A stretch of DNA of 17,425 nt from an uncultured Eubacteriales bacterium (lineage in GTDB: Bacteria > Bacillota_A > Clostridia > Christensenellales > Aristaeellaceae). Of the stretch, positions 1-6,938 are shown one piece after another. Numbering within the stretch: the stretch's first letter is position 1; each line of letters starts with the position of its first letter. The notes beneath the pieces are model-generated. The model was not told the origin of the DNA. It did not search any database and worked only from the letters and a program-made list of their open reading frames with translations. Both the position numbers and the translations under genes were made by a program. The stretch spans positions 1-17,425 of the forward strand of contig CADBLV010000165.1 in assembly GCA_902795555.1 (NCBI GenBank), in the 5' to 3' direction.

Positions 1-665
1 ATTCTTTCTGTCCATGTCAGTGACAGGATCACGACGAATGCCAGAAGTGTCACCCAGACGAGAATCGCCTTCCCGAATTTTCTGGAATGATCCTTCCGGA
101 TGATATGATTGAAGTAGAGCAGGCCGATGATGGACCAGCCGACCATCAGGGCATAGGTCTCAGAGGCAATCATATCCTTCGCAAATACGTTTGGCAGAAG
201 CAGGGCGACCAGGAAGACAATGAAAATGAGGATGCAGATCCCGCCGAGGATCGTATTTCTTTTACATCCCTCTTTCTTTGCCTCCTTATAGACCGCCAAT
301 GCCGCGAAACCGTAAAGTAGCGTAGCTCCGAACGTGGTCGTATCCACAATCCAGCCGATCGCCGTTCTTCCGATGAAGGGGATGGGGAGCGAAACCAGGG
401 CAACCAGCAGAATGGCCTGAACGGGGATCTGCTTTTTGTTGAGTTTGGCAAACCGCTCAGGGAGAATCCCATCCTGGGCTACGGAATAGCACAGGCGGCT
501 GACCGCGCGCATCATCCCGATGAGGCTGGAAAACACAAGGGCCAGCAAAGACGCCATCAGAATCGTAACCCCTGTATCCCCAAGATAATGATGCGCCGCA
601 TAGAACGCAGGCAAACCGGCAATTCCTTCAAACCGATCCAGATGCGTGATGTAATCAATCCTCTC
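1..665 (-). pseudogene. APC-family amino-acid permease, 5'-truncated remnant (3' end outside window)
   Basis: Read on the minus strand, an uninterrupted frame runs from about 680 to the left edge with no stop. It encodes the second half of an APC-superfamily permease: LDRFEGIAGLPAFY, then several hydrophobic segments, a RAVSRLCYSVAQDGILPERF loop typical of the family, FIGRTAIGWIVDTTTFGATL, and further membrane helices. The N-terminal half (roughly the first 250 residues, including the substrate-binding helices TM1 and TM6 region) is absent. Going upstream, the frame meets a TGA at 681-683 inside a duplicated piece of the neighbouring alkD gene, and there is no credible ribosome site. I therefore call it a truncated gene left by a deletion or rearrangement. 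An assembly join cannot be excluded. The real C-terminus lies outside the window, so a fused extra domain there is possible but not visible. Confidence 0.75.
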
Positions 666-779
666 CGAAAGCTCACCCTGTCACTGATGATTTCCCGATC
701 TTCAGGATCCTCAGACGGTCTTCGAAAGCTCACCCTGTCACTGATGATTTCCCGATCTTCAGGATCCTCAGATGGTCTT
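666..779. repeat. 57-bp tandem duplication (two copies) spanning the alkD 3' end
   Basis: Two head-to-tail copies at 666-722 and 723-779 are identical except for one base (C at 715, T at 772). On the minus strand each copy encodes the same alkD tail, RLRILKIGKSSVTG or HLRILKIGKSSVTG, followed by TGA. The unit is exactly 19 codons, so the downstream copy stays in the alkD frame after the stop. The copy nearer the permease remnant is non-coding because the first TGA terminates the gene. The near-identity points to a recent event. Confidence 0.95.
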
Positions 780-1434
780 TTTGCTCCGGGGTAATTCGAA
801 AGCTTTCGATCGCCTTCTGAATGGTTTTGTTGTGTGTCCAGACATCCAGCCGTCTGTTTTCCAGATACGGCAGCACAGCATCATACTGTTTGGCCAGCGC
901 TGTGGCAAAGTACCAGGCAATCATCATATTGACGTAGTATTCTTCTGACCGGAGGGATGCGACAGCTTCCGGATACGCTTTGTCGAAGTCTTCATCAAGA
1001 TAGTGTTCCATCAGCATGCCGACAGCAAAGCGGATGGTATAGGTTTTCTCGGAATGCATCCACTTCCGGATTTCCTGCTTGAGTTCACTCCGATGCTTCC
1101 GGAACACACGAGGAGACATCTGGTCACAGGTTGCCCAGTTATCCACAAAAGGAAGGAATTGATTCAGAGCCTGCATGCATTCCGTATAATCCCTCATTCC
1201 GGACAGGACAAATGCGTGCAGCTGGTTTTCCTCAAAATACGGATGCGGCAGATCGTTCAAAAAGGCTGTGATCTCTTCCGAAGAACCGATCTGCTTTGCC
1301 AGTTTCCGCAGCTCCGGCGTCCGTACGCCGATGATGGTTTCCGGCTTTACCGTCGGGATAATCCGGATTTGCAGGTCACGGTATCCGAGATCCTGCAGGG
1401 ACTTCAGCTCTCTTCTGATTACATCGGTCAGCAT
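730..1434 (-). CDS. AlkD-like DNA alkylation repair protein
   Basis: The 234-residue, all-helical HEAT-like-repeat protein matches the DNA alkylation repair family (AlkD, PF08713), whose members remove alkylated bases, classically N3- and N7-alkylpurines, without flipping the base. The family's active-site pattern is visible: W100 and D104 in FVDNWATCDQM, with the catalytic Asp four residues after Trp as in Bacillus cereus AlkD, and an Arg at about 135 in TYTIRFAVGM. The THNKTIQKAIES stretch near residue 200 is typical of the subgroup. The start is ATG with AGGAG 10 bases upstream, and the length is normal for the family. It is probably transcribed alone: a tRNA terminator lies upstream, with a possible TATATT -10 box at 1477-1482. 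The last residues lie in a tandemly duplicated 57-bp segment. The family call is firm; the exact substrate range is not. Confidence 0.88.
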   Translation of the reverse strand: MLTDVIRRELKSLQDLGYRDLQIRIIPTVKPETIIGVRTPELRKLAKQIGSSEEITAFLNDLPHPYFEENQLHAFVLSGMRDYTECMQALNQFLPFVDNWATCDQMSPRVFRKHRSELKQEIRKWMHSEKTYTIRFAVGMLMEHYLDEDFDKAYPEAVASLRSEEYYVNMMIAWYFATALAKQYDAVLPYLENRRLDVWTHNKTIQKAIESFRITPEQKDHLRILKIGKSSVTG

Positions 1435-1494
1435 ACTTTCCGAACTCCTGTCGGTGTGATTTGAGGAAGGTAAAGGAATATAGCCTGAATGAAG

Positions 1495-1519
1495 AAAAAC
1501 CCCTGCTTAGCAAGGGGTT
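1495..1519 (-). terminator. Rho-independent terminator of the tRNA-Leu transcript
   Basis: On the minus strand AACCCCT pairs with AGGGGTT around a short GC/TAA/GC apical part (one bulge), followed directly by a run of T. It lies 8 bases after the tRNA 3' end and before alkD. Confidence 0.8.
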
Positions 1520-1526
1520 CCGTTCG

Positions 1527-1609
<83 letters not shown>

Positions 1610-1618
1610 ATCGAAGGC

Positions 1619-1648
1619 ATTATATCATATCCGGCGCGGATAATGCAA
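1619..1648 (-). promoter_or_regulatory. Promoter of tRNA-Leu (extended -10)
   Basis: Minus strand: perfect -10 TATAAT at 1619-1624, preceded by an extended TGA element at 1625-1627. A weak -35 TTGCAT lies at 1643-1648, 18 bases away. Predicted transcription start is about 1612, only a few bases before the mature tRNA 5' end. Confidence 0.65.
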
Positions 1649-1729
1649 CCGTCTTTTCGCCGAATTTGCCCGACTCATTTTCACTTTAACGCTCTTTTCA
1701 GATAATTGGCCCTGGCCCTTTTTCGTCAT
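1625..1729 (-). CDS. Candidate small basic protein (34 aa), unrecognised
   Basis: A 34-codon frame begins at an ATG preceded by a strong site, AAAGGAGGAG, with 8 bases between AGGAGG and the start. The product is very basic: it opens MTKKGQGQLSEKSVKVK and ends KRRLHYPRRI, with about 11 Lys/Arg residues. I recognise no family. The frame stays open upstream to an ATG near 1915 (96 codons), but that longer version has no ribosome site and uses rare codons such as ATA and CTA, so the short form is preferred. Its TGA stop coincides with the extended -10 element of the tRNA-Leu promoter. It could equally be chance: the region is short and there is no supporting homology. Confidence 0.3.
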   Translation of the reverse strand: MTKKGQGQLSEKSVKVKMSRANSAKRRLHYPRRI

Positions 1730-2011
1730 TAACAACTCCTCCTTTCTGATCGTGATTTTCTCTCCTTTCTGAGGATCAGTATGATCCATGATCGTCCGGA
1801 TTGAGATAAAATCACCTTTGGACAGAACCACACTGCGCCGGACATCGCATTCGACCTTGACGAATGCTCCGGAAACTGATAGTATTTTCATGTCAGCCAA
1901 ATGAACAACGGACAATCCGCAAAAATTCCGGAAAAACCAGACAACAAACCATCATCACGATCCGGGAGACGTATTTTGTTCACGATCCGCGCAGCGCAGA
2001 GGAGGACCCAT

Positions 2012-2740
2012 ATGACACAGCAACAGATTTATGCCCATCGCGGCGCGTCCGGATACGCGCCGGAAAACACCCTGGAGGCGTTTCGCCTGGCGGCGGATAT
2101 GGGAGCCCACGGCGTGGAGCTCGACGTGCATATCTGCCGAAGCGGCGAAGTGGTGGTCGCCCACGACGAAACTGTAAACCGGATGACCGGTGAAAGCGGG
2201 TTCATCCGCGACATGAGCCTGAGCGAGCTGAAAAAGCTGCGGTTCAACAAAACCCATCCGGAGTATGCCGACGCCCGGATGCCGACGCTGAAAGAGGTGT
2301 TCGAGCTGTTGAAGCCTACCGGGCTGGGAATCAACATCGAGCTGAAAAACAGCGCCATCGACTATCCGGATCTGGAGAAAAAGGTGATCGAGCTGGCGGG
2401 AGAATGCTTCCCGCTTGATCGGCTGCTGTTTTCCTCCTTCAATCACTACAGCATGCAGCGAGTGAAGGCAATTGATCCCTCGCTGAAATGCGGGCTTCTC
2501 TATGACGCGACGATGGTGCGGCCCTGGGCCTATGCCGTGGCGCTGGGCATGGACGCCCTTCATCCGCTGTATACCGAGGTGCTTGTTCCCGGCGGGGAAT
2601 GTGAAATGGCCCATCGGGCAGGCATTCGGGTGAACCCCTGGACGGTGAACCGGGAAGAGGATATCCGCGCCGTGTTGGCAGCCGGAGCTGACATCGTCAT
2701 CACCAATTTCCCGGATCTTGCCCTGAAGTGCCTGGCATAA
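2012..2740 (+). CDS. Glycerophosphodiester phosphodiesterase (cytosolic GDPD)
   Basis: The 242-residue protein is a TIM-barrel GDPD-family enzyme that hydrolyses glycerophosphodiesters, the deacylation products of phospholipids, to glycerol-3-phosphate and an alcohol. Catalytic signatures are in place: H9-R10 in AHRGASGYAPENT, metal ligands E36 and D38 in GVELDVH, H51 in VVAHDETVNRMTG, and a later ligand Glu in GINIELKN. The C-terminal VNPWTVNREEDI and GADIVITNFPDL segments are typical of the family. There is no signal peptide, so it acts in the cytosol. The ATG at 2012 has AGGAGG six bases upstream. A longer frame from 1901 has no ribosome site and a non-family N-terminus, so I reject it. 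Downstream glgA is on the same strand but 160 bp away, so co-transcription is uncertain. Confidence 0.92.
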   Translation: MTQQQIYAHRGASGYAPENTLEAFRLAADMGAHGVELDVHICRSGEVVVAHDETVNRMTGESGFIRDMSLSELKKLRFNKTHPEYADARMPTLKEVFELLKPTGLGINIELKNSAIDYPDLEKKVIELAGECFPLDRLLFSSFNHYSMQRVKAIDPSLKCGLLYDATMVRPWAYAVALGMDALHPLYTEVLVPGGECEMAHRAGIRVNPWTVNREEDIRAVLAAGADIVITNFPDLALKCLA

Positions 2741-2749
2741 GTTTTCTCT

Positions 2750-2820
2750 TGCAGCCTGCCGGGATGGCCGTGCTTCTTCCCCTTTTCCCTGCAGCCTGTC
2801 GGAATGACCGTGCTTTTCCT
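2750..2820. repeat. Imperfect 31-bp direct repeat, 40-bp period, in the GDPD-glgA gap
   Basis: TGCAGCCTGCCGGGATGGCC at 2750 is followed 40 bases later by TGCAGCCTGTCGGAATGACC, with similarity continuing to CGTGCTT and beyond. The copies differ at a few positions. The rest of the 160-bp gap holds only a purine-rich stretch and the glgA ribosome site; I see no clear promoter. Confidence 0.7.
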
Positions 2821-2899
2821 CCTTCTCCGCAGATCCGGGAGGGAGAGGCAAAACCCCCGGAAATGATCTGCGAATCATATAAGACAAGGAGAAAAAACC

Positions 2900-4726
2900 A
2901 TGAAGATTTGGTTTGCAACCAGCGAATGTGCACCTTTCAGCAAATCCGGCGGCCTGGCGGATGTGGCCTATTCCCTGCCGCCCGTGCTGCAGGAGACGAT
3001 GGAGGACGAGGTGGAAATCATCACCCCGCTCTACAAATGCGTCTGGGATCGGTTCCGGGGCGACCTGACCTTCCACGGGACCTATCCCGTTCTGCTGCGG
3101 GATGTGTGGACCGACGCACAGGTATACCGGGGAGAGCGGGCCGGTGTGCCGGTGTGGTTTATCGGGCAGGATGACCTGTTCATGCGGGACAGGCTGTACG
3201 GATACAACGACGACGCGTGGCGATTTGCCTTCTTCAGCAAGGCGGTGGTCACCCTGATGGGTGAGCTTTCTCCCATGCCGGCCATCCTGCATTGCAACGA
3301 CTGGGAAACCGCGCCCGCGGTGCTGTATCTGAAGGATCGGCAGGCGGAAGACGCCCGTTTCGGCGGAGTGCGGACGGTTTACACCATCCACAACATCGCC
3401 TATCAGGGACAGTATGCCCGGGAAAAGATGTATTCCGATTTCGGGCTGGATGCCTCCTGGTACGAAAAGGCGCTGGTATTCCATTATGAAGGCCGGGAAG
3501 ATATCAATCTGATGAAAGGCGCCATGATGATGGCCGATGCGGTGTCCACCGTTTCGCCCACCTACGCCCGGGAGCTGCACCATCCCCAGTTCGGCGCGGG
3601 GTTGCAGGGCGTGATTGACTATGTGGACGGCAAGCTCTACGGCATTCTCAACGGCATCGATGTGAATCTGTACGATCCCCTGCAGGATCCGGATATTCCC
3701 GCCCCCTTCTCCGCGGAGGATCTCAGCGGAAAGGCGGTATGTAAGGAAGCGGTGCAGCGGCGGTTCGGCCTGACGCTGGAGCCGGAATGGCCCCTGGTGG
3801 CGGTCGTGGCCAGGCTGGTGGAACAGAAAGGCTTTGATCTGATCCGGGATGCCCTTCCCGGGCTGATGGATCTGGGAGTGCAGCTGGTGGTCTTCGGTCA
3901 GGGCGATCCCCAGTATACGGATTATTTCCGATGGGCTTCCGAGCGATGGCCCGGTCAGATGGGCTTCTCCGACCGGTTCACCGAAGCCGTGGCCAGTGAA
4001 ATTTTCGCCGGCGCGGATTTCTATCTGATGCCCTCCCGGTTTGAGCCCTGCGGCCTGAGCCAGATGATGGCCATGCGTTTCGGCACAGTGCCGATCGTTC
4101 GCGAAACCGGCGGTCTGCGGGACTCTGTGCGGCCCTACAGCACCTTTGACGGCATCGGAGAAGGATTCTCCTTCTCCGAATACGCCGCGAAGGATCTGTA
4201 TCTGGCGGTGCTGCAGGCGGTGAAGCTGTATCTGTCCGACCCGGATACCTTCCGGGAACTCCGGGTGCGCTGCATGAAGAAGGACTTTTCCTGGGAACGG
4301 AGCGCGGAACAGTATCAGCGGATGTACAAAGACATCCATGTCACCGAGCATTTCGTCGGCCTCACCTATCAGGAGGCCTTCGAAAACATTCGGGAAACCT
4401 ACCGGCAGCTGGATGAGCACAACCGGCAAATCCATCCGGAATGGTATACGGATGGGTTCAACCGGGTGATTGAGATCGAAATTGTGGGAGAAGGCGCCGG
4501 ATGGCTGTATATTGATATCGGCAGCGAAGACTTTGTGGTGGAACCCTGGTCTTATCACGACGCAGATGCCCACATTAAATGCAGTTATTATCACCTGATG
4601 CGGATGATGCGCGGCGAAACCACCGCTCCGCGGCTGTTTATGAAAGGGCGCCTGAAAATTACCGGCAACCTGGCCAAGGGCTTCGAAATCAAGAATCTGC
4701 TCTCTCCAAGCAAAGCACAGGCGTAA
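2900..4726 (+). CDS. glgA: Glycogen synthase GlgA with C-terminal SCP2-like domain
   Basis: Residues 1 to about 480 are a complete GT5 glycogen synthase, which transfers glucose from ADP-glucose to a growing alpha-1,4-glucan. Visible signatures: KSGGLADV with K15 as in E. coli GlgA, HCNDWET, TIHNIAYQG, NGIDVNLYDP, ARLVEQKGFDLI (Arg and Lys of the donor phosphate site), and PSRFEPCGLSQM followed by RETGGLRDSV. Standard GlgA ends at about 480 residues; this one is 608. The extra 120 residues (488-608) begin with a helical stretch (LTYQEAFENIRETYRQLDEH) and then show beta strands, a DADAHIKCSYYHLMRMMRGE helix and MKGRLKITGNLAKGFEI, the pattern of SCP2 sterol-carrier-like domains. The ATG has AAGGAG seven bases upstream. 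No other glycogen gene (glgB, glgC, glgP) is in the window. The synthase call is firm; the SCP2 assignment is from pattern only. Confidence 0.95.
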   Translation: MKIWFATSECAPFSKSGGLADVAYSLPPVLQETMEDEVEIITPLYKCVWDRFRGDLTFHGTYPVLLRDVWTDAQVYRGERAGVPVWFIGQDDLFMRDRLYGYNDDAWRFAFFSKAVVTLMGELSPMPAILHCNDWETAPAVLYLKDRQAEDARFGGVRTVYTIHNIAYQGQYAREKMYSDFGLDASWYEKALVFHYEGREDINLMKGAMMMADAVSTVSPTYARELHHPQFGAGLQGVIDYVDGKLYGILNGIDVNLYDPLQDPDIPAPFSAEDLSGKAVCKEAVQRRFGLTLEPEWPLVAVVARLVEQKGFDLIRDALPGLMDLGVQLVVFGQGDPQYTDYFRWASERWPGQMGFSDRFTEAVASEIFAGADFYLMPSRFEPCGLSQMMAMRFGTVPIVRETGGLRDSVRPYSTFDGIGEGFSFSEYAAKDLYLAVLQAVKLYLSDPDTFRELRVRCMKKDFSWERSAEQYQRMYKDIHVTEHFVGLTYQEAFENIRETYRQLDEHNRQIHPEWYTDGFNRVIEIEIVGEGAGWLYIDIGSEDFVVEPWSYHDADAHIKCSYYHLMRMMRGETTAPRLFMKGRLKITGNLAKGFEIKNLLSPSKAQA

Positions 4727-4755
4727 ACATCATCAACTGACAACAGTGAAATGAT

Positions 4756-4946
4756 TTTTCGGTTTGTCGTACATTGTCTTCTGATGTGCAGGGGCAAAGC
4801 AGCCCCTGCCTTTTCAGTTTGACATTCATGCGCCGGATGAATATGCAAGGCAGCCCCTGGCTTTTCGGTTTGACTTTCATGTGCCGGATGAAATGTGCAA
4901 GCCAGCCCCTGCTTTTTTGGTTTATCTTACACCGTCTTCTGATTCC
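4756..4946. repeat. Degenerate tandem repeat array, about four units of 51-55 bp
   Basis: Units A (from 4799) and B (from 4850) share GCAGCCCCTG, TTTTC(A/G)GTTTGAC, TTCATG(C/T)GCCGGATGAA and TGCAAG. Unit C (from 4902) repeats CAGCCCCTGCTTTT. A more diverged unit precedes A. Inside A and B an inverted repeat (ATTCAT/ATGAAT at 4824-4842, TTTCAT/ATGAAA at 4875-4893) encloses a GYGCCGG loop. The flanks match each other: GGTTTGTCGTACA at 4761 resembles GGTTTATCTTACA at 4919, and both continue to GTCTTCTGAT. The last unit therefore includes the 3' end of the ABC exporter gene. The array lies between convergent genes. Confidence 0.85.
4788..4815 (+). terminator. Probable terminator of glgA
   Basis: The stem GCAGGGGC/GCCCCTGC (8 bp, loop AAAGCA) is followed by CTTTTC. 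The T run is short, so strength is uncertain. It overlaps the repeat array: the right arm is the conserved GCCCCTG of unit A. Confidence 0.55.
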
Positions 4947-6721
4947 ATCAGAAGACCGGTATTGGCCCGGAACTGCAGCTGATACAGATCGTAATACTGC
5001 CCCCGGAGGGCCATCAGCTCCTCGTGGGTGCCCTGCTCCGCAATCCGGCCGTCAGACACCACAGCGATCACGTCCGCGTTTTTGATCGTGGACAGTCTGT
5101 GTGCCACCACCAGCGTTGTGCGGCCCCGGCAGAGATCGTCCAGCGCCTGCTGAATCAGGATTTCCGTCGTGTTATCCAGAGCGCTGGTGGCTTCATCCAG
5201 AATCAGGATCGGCGGATTTTTCAGTATCACCCGGGCAATGGACAGCCGCTGTTTCTGGCCGCCGGAAAGGCGGACGCCCCGCTCTCCGACACGGGTCTCA
5301 TAGCCGTCCGGCAGCGACATGATATAGTCATGAATGTTGGCCCGGCGGGCAGCCTCTTCAATTTCGGCGTCCGTCGCGTCCAGTTTGCCGTATCGGATAT
5401 TCTCCTTCATGGTATCATTAAACAGATAGATATCCTGCTGAACAATGCCGATATTCCGTCGTACGCTCTCCAGGGTGAGAGTATGGATTTCCTTGCCGTC
5501 CAGCAGTATTTCTCCGCTGATCACATCATAAAAATGCGGGATCAGATGGCAAATCGTACTTTTTCCCCCTCCTGAAGAACCCACCAGCGCAAAGGTTTTT
5601 CCCTGGGGAATATCCAGATCCACGTTCCGCAGGACGTTCTTATCCTCATCATAGGCATAGGAAACATTCCGGAATTCGATATGACCGGCCAGCTGGCCCG
5701 CATCCACGGCGTCCGGGCTGTCCGTTTCGGGTTTCGCATCCATGATTTCGCAGAATCGCTCGAAGCCGGTAATGCCGTTTTCAAACTGTTCCATGAAATT
5801 GATCAGCGTCATCACCGGGGAAATGAACATATTGATGGAAACAATGAAGGCGGAATAATCGCCGAAGCGGATTTGTCCGTTATACAGGAAAAGTCCGCCG
5901 GCGATCAGCACGACCACATTGAACACATCCGTCACAAAGGTATTGCCGGAATGGAAACGGCCCATGGCGCTGTAGGCAGCCCGGCGGGCCTTCTGAAACA
6001 GGCCGTTTCCCACCTCAAACTTTTCCTTCTCCTTCTCTGCGTTTGTGAAAGCTTTGGTAACCCGGATCCCGGAAATGGAACTTTCCAGGGAGGCGTTGAT
6101 TTCTGCCACAGCCTCCCGGGTCTCCCGGAAAGCGGTGCGCATCTTCTTCCGCAGGGAATAGGAAATCATCAGCAGAAAGGGAACGCAGGCGAAAATGATC
6201 AGGGTCAGCGGTAAATTGATCGTGCTGAGATAGGCAAAGGAAATCACGATGCTCAGAACAGAGATAATGATGTTCTCAGGCCCGTGGTGAGCCAGTTCGC
6301 TGATATCAAACAGATCGTTGGTCATCCGGGACATGATTTTCCCGGTTTCATGGGTATCGTAATAGCTGTAGGGCAGGGTTTCCAGATGAGCAAACATATC
6401 GCTGCGCATCCGGGCCTGCATATATACACCCATCATATGCCCCTGATACTGGATGAAATAATTCAGGCACATCTTCAGGCCGTACAGCGCCAGCAGCGTC
6501 ACCCCGTAAATCACGATCATCCGGTAATTTCGCTCCGGAATCAGGGTGTTCAGCATGGTGCGGGTGATGATGGGATACACCACCCCGATTGCCGCCACCA
6601 GCAGGGCAGCGGTCATATCCATGATGAAAAGCTTTTTATAAGGCCGATAATAGGCGACAAACCGCCGGAGCAGGCCCGCTGTCCGCCGGCCGCTGCGGCG
6701 TGATCTCTCTCGGTCGGTCAT
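4922..6721 (-). CDS. ABC exporter half-transporter (fused membrane and ATPase domains)
   Basis: This 599-residue protein has six transmembrane helices in residues 30-315 and an ATPase domain in 345-580, the normal layout of type IV (MsbA/LmrA-like) exporters acting as homo- or heterodimers in the cytoplasmic membrane. Motifs: Walker A GSSGGGKST (381-389), Q-loop IVQQD, signature LSGGQKQR (485-492), Walker B ILILDEATSALD and H-loop AHRLST. All catalytic residues are present. The coupling-helix motif LPYSYYDTHETGKIMSRMTND is clear. Only one half-transporter is encoded here, so a homodimer is likely. The substrate cannot be told; drugs, lipids and peptides are all known for the family. The ATG has GAGGAA six bases upstream. 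It overlaps the original stop of the chorismate-mutase-like gene as ATGA, so translation was probably coupled. It is third in the udk operon. Confidence 0.94.
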   Translation of the reverse strand: MTDRERSRRSGRRTAGLLRRFVAYYRPYKKLFIMDMTAALLVAAIGVVYPIITRTMLNTLIPERNYRMIVIYGVTLLALYGLKMCLNYFIQYQGHMMGVYMQARMRSDMFAHLETLPYSYYDTHETGKIMSRMTNDLFDISELAHHGPENIIISVLSIVISFAYLSTINLPLTLIIFACVPFLLMISYSLRKKMRTAFRETREAVAEINASLESSISGIRVTKAFTNAEKEKEKFEVGNGLFQKARRAAYSAMGRFHSGNTFVTDVFNVVVLIAGGLFLYNGQIRFGDYSAFIVSINMFISPVMTLINFMEQFENGITGFERFCEIMDAKPETDSPDAVDAGQLAGHIEFRNVSYAYDEDKNVLRNVDLDIPQGKTFALVGSSGGGKSTICHLIPHFYDVISGEILLDGKEIHTLTLESVRRNIGIVQQDIYLFNDTMKENIRYGKLDATDAEIEEAARRANIHDYIMSLPDGYETRVGERGVRLSGGQKQRLSIARVILKNPPILILDEATSALDNTTEILIQQALDDLCRGRTTLVVAHRLSTIKNADVIAVVSDGRIAEQGTHEELMALRGQYYDLYQLQFRANTGLLMESEDGVR

Positions 6722-6917
6722 TCCGCTTCCTCCTCATATCGCAGGTACACCTCACCAACGTCCGCTTACGGGCCGGATCCAGAACGGGCAACCCCTTTTC
6801 CCGTTTATATTCCGCCACAGCGCGAACCGCTTCCATTCGCCGGACGAAAAGGGTGGCCATCTCCCGGTCTGCTTCGCTGATTTCAGCCCTGTCCTTTGCC
6901 AGCCGGTCATCCTGCAC
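6718..6917 (-). pseudogene. Chorismate-mutase-like (AroQ) gene, frameshifted and shortened
   Basis: A GTG start with GGAGAG upstream opens a 66-residue reading that matches the first part of AroQ-type chorismate mutases: DRAEISEADREM, then FVRRMEAVRAVAEYKREKGLPVLDPAR, with the conserved Arg, RRM, Lys and D-P-A-R residues of the active site. After DPAR (about 6766) the frame continues 40-odd residues in a basic, non-family sequence and overlaps the ABC gene by 84 bases. Restoring one base at 6765-6769 (CGTAAG to CGTGAAG) instead gives EADVGEVYLRYEEEAE and a TGA at 6718-6720 that makes a classic ATGA overlap with the next start, strong evidence that this was the original frame. Even then the third helix, with its catalytic Gln, is missing. 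It is probably inactive. A sequencing error could explain the shift but not the shortness. It lies 21 bases after udk. Confidence 0.6.
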
Positions 6918-6938
6918 GATTCTTCTCTCCCTCCGGGA

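Noticed and set aside
1864..2011. N-terminal extension of the GDPD protein from an upstream ATG at 1901
   Set aside because: The extra 37 residues do not fit the family, no ribosome site precedes that ATG, and AGGAGG sits correctly before the ATG at 2012.
1955..4594. 879-codon open frame on the minus strand
   Set aside because: It lies antisense to the clearly coding GDPD and glgA genes, has no ribosome site or family motifs, and its His/Pro/Arg-rich composition is typical of a frame opposite GC-rich codons.
4756..4946. Possible CRISPR array
   Set aside because: The whole 51-55 bp unit is repeated with drift rather than constant repeats separated by unrelated spacers, and no cas genes are present.
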